Shown here: positions 61,912-64,000 of the stretch, piece by piece
How the letters are laid out: every line of letters starts with the position of its first letter
Position numbering within the stretch: position 1 is the stretch's first letter
DNA from: Candidatus Handelsmanbacteria bacterium
GTDB lineage: Bacteria; Latescibacterota; UBA2968; UBA8231
DNA length: 64,000 bases
Assembly (NCBI GenBank): GCA_016867395.1
Contig: VGJS01000009.1
Location: 26,771-90,770, forward strand
Direction of reading: 5' to 3'
Made by a program: the position numbers and the translations under genes
Notes under the pieces: model-generated
The model's database searches: none
What the model saw: only the letters and a program-made list of their open reading frames with translations
Told to the model about the DNA's origin: nothing

Positions 61912-63045
61912 ATGGCAAGTCTGAAACTCAAAGCAGCGGAACAGACCCGCTACGATTCCATCGCCCTGGGGGAGGTGATGCTGCGCCTCGATCCGGGACC
62001 TTTGCCCTTTGCCCGGGCCCGCACCGCGCGGATCTGGCACGGGGGCGGGGAGACCAACGTGGCCGAGGGGCTGAGCTACTGCTTCGGGCTGCGCACCGGG
62101 GTAGTGACGGCTCTGGTGGACGACGGCATCGGCCGCAACATCGAGAACCAGTTGCGCGAGGCCGGGGTGGACACCTCCCATGTCATCTGGTTCGACCCCA
62201 GCGGCAAGGGCGGCCACCCCACCGACGGCAAGGGCACCCTGCACAACGGCGTCAATGTGACCTGGGCCGGCAAGGGGGTGCTCCCTTCGGTCACTGAGTA
62301 CTACCGGGCCCACACCCCCATCCGCGAGATCGGCCCTGGCGACGTGGACTGGGACACCCTCTTCGGCAAGCAGGGCACCCGCTGGTTCAGCACCGGCGGC
62401 ATCTACACCCTGCTCTCGCCCAAGACCGCGGACCTGGCCCTCGAAGCGATGAAGAAGGCCGGCGAGCACGGGGCGGGCCGCTCCTTTGACCTCAACTACC
62501 GGTCCAAGGTGGAGCCCAGCAAGGACCGGGCCCGCCAGATCAACCGGGGCATCGTCCCTCATGTCGATTTTCTGGTGGGCAACCAGGACGACTTTGACGA
62601 CGCCCTGGGCTACACCACAGAGAAGGTGGCCAAGGATGCTACTTTTGATCAGTGGCTGGCGGTGTACAGCAAGATGCTGCACCAGGTGGCCGAGGACTAT
62701 CCCAATCTCAAGTACATCGGCACCCAGTTGCGCGGGGCCCTCAGCGCCGACCGTATCAACTGGGGCGGGGTGCTCTTCGACGTGGAGGCCGACGTGATCC
62801 ACCAGGCCGCGGTGCGCGAGAACATCGAGATCGTGGACCGCACCGGCGGGGGCGACTCCTTCGCCGCCGGGGTGATCGCCGCCCTGCTCAAGGGCAAGGG
62901 CCCCTCCGACGCGGTGCAGTGGGGGGCCGCTCACGGCATCCTGGTGCAGGCCACTCCGGGCGACACCAGCATGGTCAAACAGGGGGACGTGGAGAAGGAG
63001 GTGGCCCGCGCCATCAAGGGCGGCGGGGTGGTGGCCCTGCGCTGA
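61912..63045 (+). CDS. PfkB-family sugar kinase, 2-keto-3-deoxygluconate kinase-like
   Basis: A 377-aa ribokinase-family enzyme. N-terminal IALGEVMLRLDPG and GGGETNVAEGLSYCFG give the sugar pocket, NYRSKVEPSKDRARQ resembles the KDG-kinase segment, and the C-terminal motif RTGGGDSFAAGVIAALL holds the catalytic Asp and anion hole. It is longer than most KDG kinases because of an insert around 240-280. Phosphorylation of a 2-keto-3-deoxy acid would couple it to the dehydratases and lactonases here; other keto-sugars are possible. A hairpin terminator follows at 63071. Confidence 0.86.
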   Translation: MASLKLKAAEQTRYDSIALGEVMLRLDPGPLPFARARTARIWHGGGETNVAEGLSYCFGLRTGVVTALVDDGIGRNIENQLREAGVDTSHVIWFDPSGKGGHPTDGKGTLHNGVNVTWAGKGVLPSVTEYYRAHTPIREIGPGDVDWDTLFGKQGTRWFSTGGIYTLLSPKTADLALEAMKKAGEHGAGRSFDLNYRSKVEPSKDRARQINRGIVPHVDFLVGNQDDFDDALGYTTEKVAKDATFDQWLAVYSKMLHQVAEDYPNLKYIGTQLRGALSADRINWGGVLFDVEADVIHQAAVRENIEIVDRTGGGDSFAAGVIAALLKGKGPSDAVQWGAAHGILVQATPGDTSMVKQGDVEKEVARAIKGGGVVALR

Positions 63046-63070
63046 ACAGAAAGGGGTGGGGGAGGGAACA

Positions 63071-63108
63071 AGCCGGCTCCGGGGCGACCCGGGGCCGGTT
63101 CTATTTTA
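63071..63108. terminator. Bidirectional intrinsic terminator between convergent genes
   Basis: A 13-bp stem from AGCCGGCTCCGGG paired with CCCGGGGCCGGTT (two G-T pairs), with a GCGA tetraloop, followed by CTATTTTA. It separates the KdgK-like gene from the convergent gene ending at 63101. Confidence 0.75.
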
Positions 63109-64000
63109 GAACGTTGAGATACCCGTCGAGGGTATAGACCACCACCTCGCAGGCCCCGTCCCCGTCCACGTCGGCGAGGATAGGGGGGCCACTGCCGGCG
63201 GGCAGGTCCACCTTCCACCGCAGATGCGGCTGGTTCTCCCGGTCGCCGACGGCCCACAACTGGCCGTGGCTGGTGCCAAAGAGAAATTCCAAGACCCCGC
63301 CTCCGTCCACGTCACCGCTGACCACGTCGGTGCAGGTGGCCCCCACCGGCAACTCCCAGCGCACCGTCCCGGTCTCGGCGTCGAGGCAGGCGAAGTTGCC
63401 GTTCTGGCGGCCGATGCCGATGAGCCACTGGCCCGCGCCGGTGCGCAGGAAGCCCTCACTGCCGGCGCGGTTCTCGCCGGGAGCGGGGAGGTGATGCCAG
63501 CGCGGGACGGCGTCCAGTCCCATTACCGCCAGGAAGTAATGTGCCCCGGCCAGGCAGACCAGGGGTGGGCCCTCCTCCTGAGCCAGCAGGGCCGGGAAGG
63601 AATACAGACCCTGGCTTGGCTGGGAGAAGATCTTCGGGGGGAAGGAGGGGCCGTGTAGTACCTGGCCGCTGGGACCGGACAGGATGCAGAAATAATCCGG
63701 GTTGGTGAAGACCAGGTCCTCGGTTCCGTCCCCGTCGGTGTCCCAGCTGGAGGCCACATTGACGCTGGGCCCCCAGAAGCGCTCGCTCCCCTCGATCTCC
63801 CCCTTCTCCCAGATCACCTTGCCGGTGCGGCCCTCCACCATCAGGGAGCGGACCAGCGGGGTGCCGGCCCAGACGTAGAGGTCGGCGGCGGGGCTGCCGG
63901 TAAAAGGGCCCGCTTGCAGGTAGAGCGGGTGGCCGTAGGGCAGGCCGGGGCGGTCCAGGGCCGGCAGTTCGACCGCCCACCGCAATAGGTCGCCCTGCGC
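63101..64000 (-). CDS. FG-GAP/PQQ-like beta-propeller protein, N-terminus outside window
   Basis: The frame is open to the window edge, so at least 299 C-terminal residues are present. Short repeats with Asp-rich loops, such as SWDTDGDGTEDLVFTNPDY, VVSGDVDGGGVLEFLFGT and ILADVDGDGACEVVVYTLDG, and Trp/Gly strands (LRTGAGQWLIGIGRQNG, LDAETGTVRWELPVG) indicate FG-GAP/VCBS or PQQ-type propeller blades. Such proteins are normally exported. It ends KVDLPAGSGPP... DGYLNVLK at TAG 63101, inside the terminator tail. Function cannot be set without the N-terminus. Confidence 0.75.
   Translation of the reverse strand, partial: AQGDLLRWAVELPALDRPGLPYGHPLYLQAGPFTGSPAADLYVWAGTPLVRSLMVEGRTGKVIWEKGEIEGSERFWGPSVNVASSWDTDGDGTEDLVFTNPDYFCILSGPSGQVLHGPSFPPKIFSQPSQGLYSFPALLAQEEGPPLVCLAGAHYFLAVMGLDAVPRWHHLPAPGENRAGSEGFLRTGAGQWLIGIGRQNGNFACLDAETGTVRWELPVGATCTDVVSGDVDGGGVLEFLFGTSHGQLWAVGDRENQPHLRWKVDLPAGSGPPILADVDGDGACEVVVYTLDGYLNVLK

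Overview
The window is a very GC-rich, gene-dense bacterial chromosome segment with about 50 genes and no tRNA, rRNA, CRISPR array, phage gene or transposase that I could see. The gene content points to an uncultured FCB-group heterotroph, with Latescibacterota-like bacteria as the best guess. The reasons are a C-terminal Asn-Pro-Phe-Asn-Pro sorting/FlgD-like module on a giant surface protein, dockerin-like repeats, a decayed ASPIC/UnbV protein, and many enolase-superfamily, Gfo/Idh/MocA, SMP-30 and GH127 genes. This taxonomic call is inference from gene content only.

Layout. 1-5,240 (minus) is a regulatory unit: a small TPR protein, an AlgB/NtrC-type sigma-54 activator, a KinB-like histidine kinase and a Kup potassium transporter that carries a frameshift and is cut by the window edge. 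Two -24/-12 promoter matches sit in front of it. 5,624-10,538 holds a galactonate-dehydratase-like enolase divergent from an SDR and an aldo/keto reductase, then a GH20-like glycosidase. 10,581-13,312 is a heavily decayed FG-GAP/ASPIC/UnbV-thioredoxin pseudogene. 13,444-18,354 encodes a class I glutamine amidotransferase, a DegT aminotransferase, an SLC13-type permease and a DadA-like oxidase. 18,682-31,727 is one long catabolic operon: SMP-30 lactonase, TPR protein, a complete sugar/polyol ABC importer with two different ATPases and a 55-aa membrane protein, a double alpha/beta hydrolase, two Gfo/Idh/MocA oxidoreductases and a GH127 glycosidase. 31,941-35,369 carries EttA, an HpcH aldolase and a D-2-hydroxyacid dehydrogenase, convergent with an RNB ribonuclease. 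37,297-50,435 runs through an M42 peptidase, an enolase-superfamily enzyme, two secreted or lipoproteins, a TonB receptor, a 1,446-aa multidomain surface protein, an oversize GHMP kinase, a CoA-transferase and a truncated-looking lipoprotein. 50,425-51,576 is a decayed MATE exporter. 51,573-55,616 (minus) holds an Ldh2-type dehydrogenase, a D-aminoacylase-like amidohydrolase and an unknown protein. 55,629-58,499 is a MoxR-type AAA ATPase paired with an unrecognised 611-aa protein. 58,823-63,045 holds an amidohydrolase, a Gfo/Idh/MocA oxidoreductase, a TrpB2-like enzyme and a KDG-kinase-like sugar kinase. A partial FG-GAP-like protein runs off the right edge.

The genes fit a scavenger of plant- or algal-type glycans and sugar acids. 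Extracellular hydrolases and a TonB receptor feed an ABC importer. Lactonase, dehydrogenases and acid-sugar dehydratases then make 2-keto-3-deoxy acids, which a kinase and an aldolase can consume. Pathway links between operons are inference.

The two least expected features are a dispersed, mosaic intergenic repeat family (five copies, at 5.4, 8.6, 18.4, 31.8 and 58.6 kb, two with long hairpins) and the MoxR plus 611-aa plus divergent 472-aa unknown locus. At least two genes are clearly decaying, which is unusual in so compact a segment.
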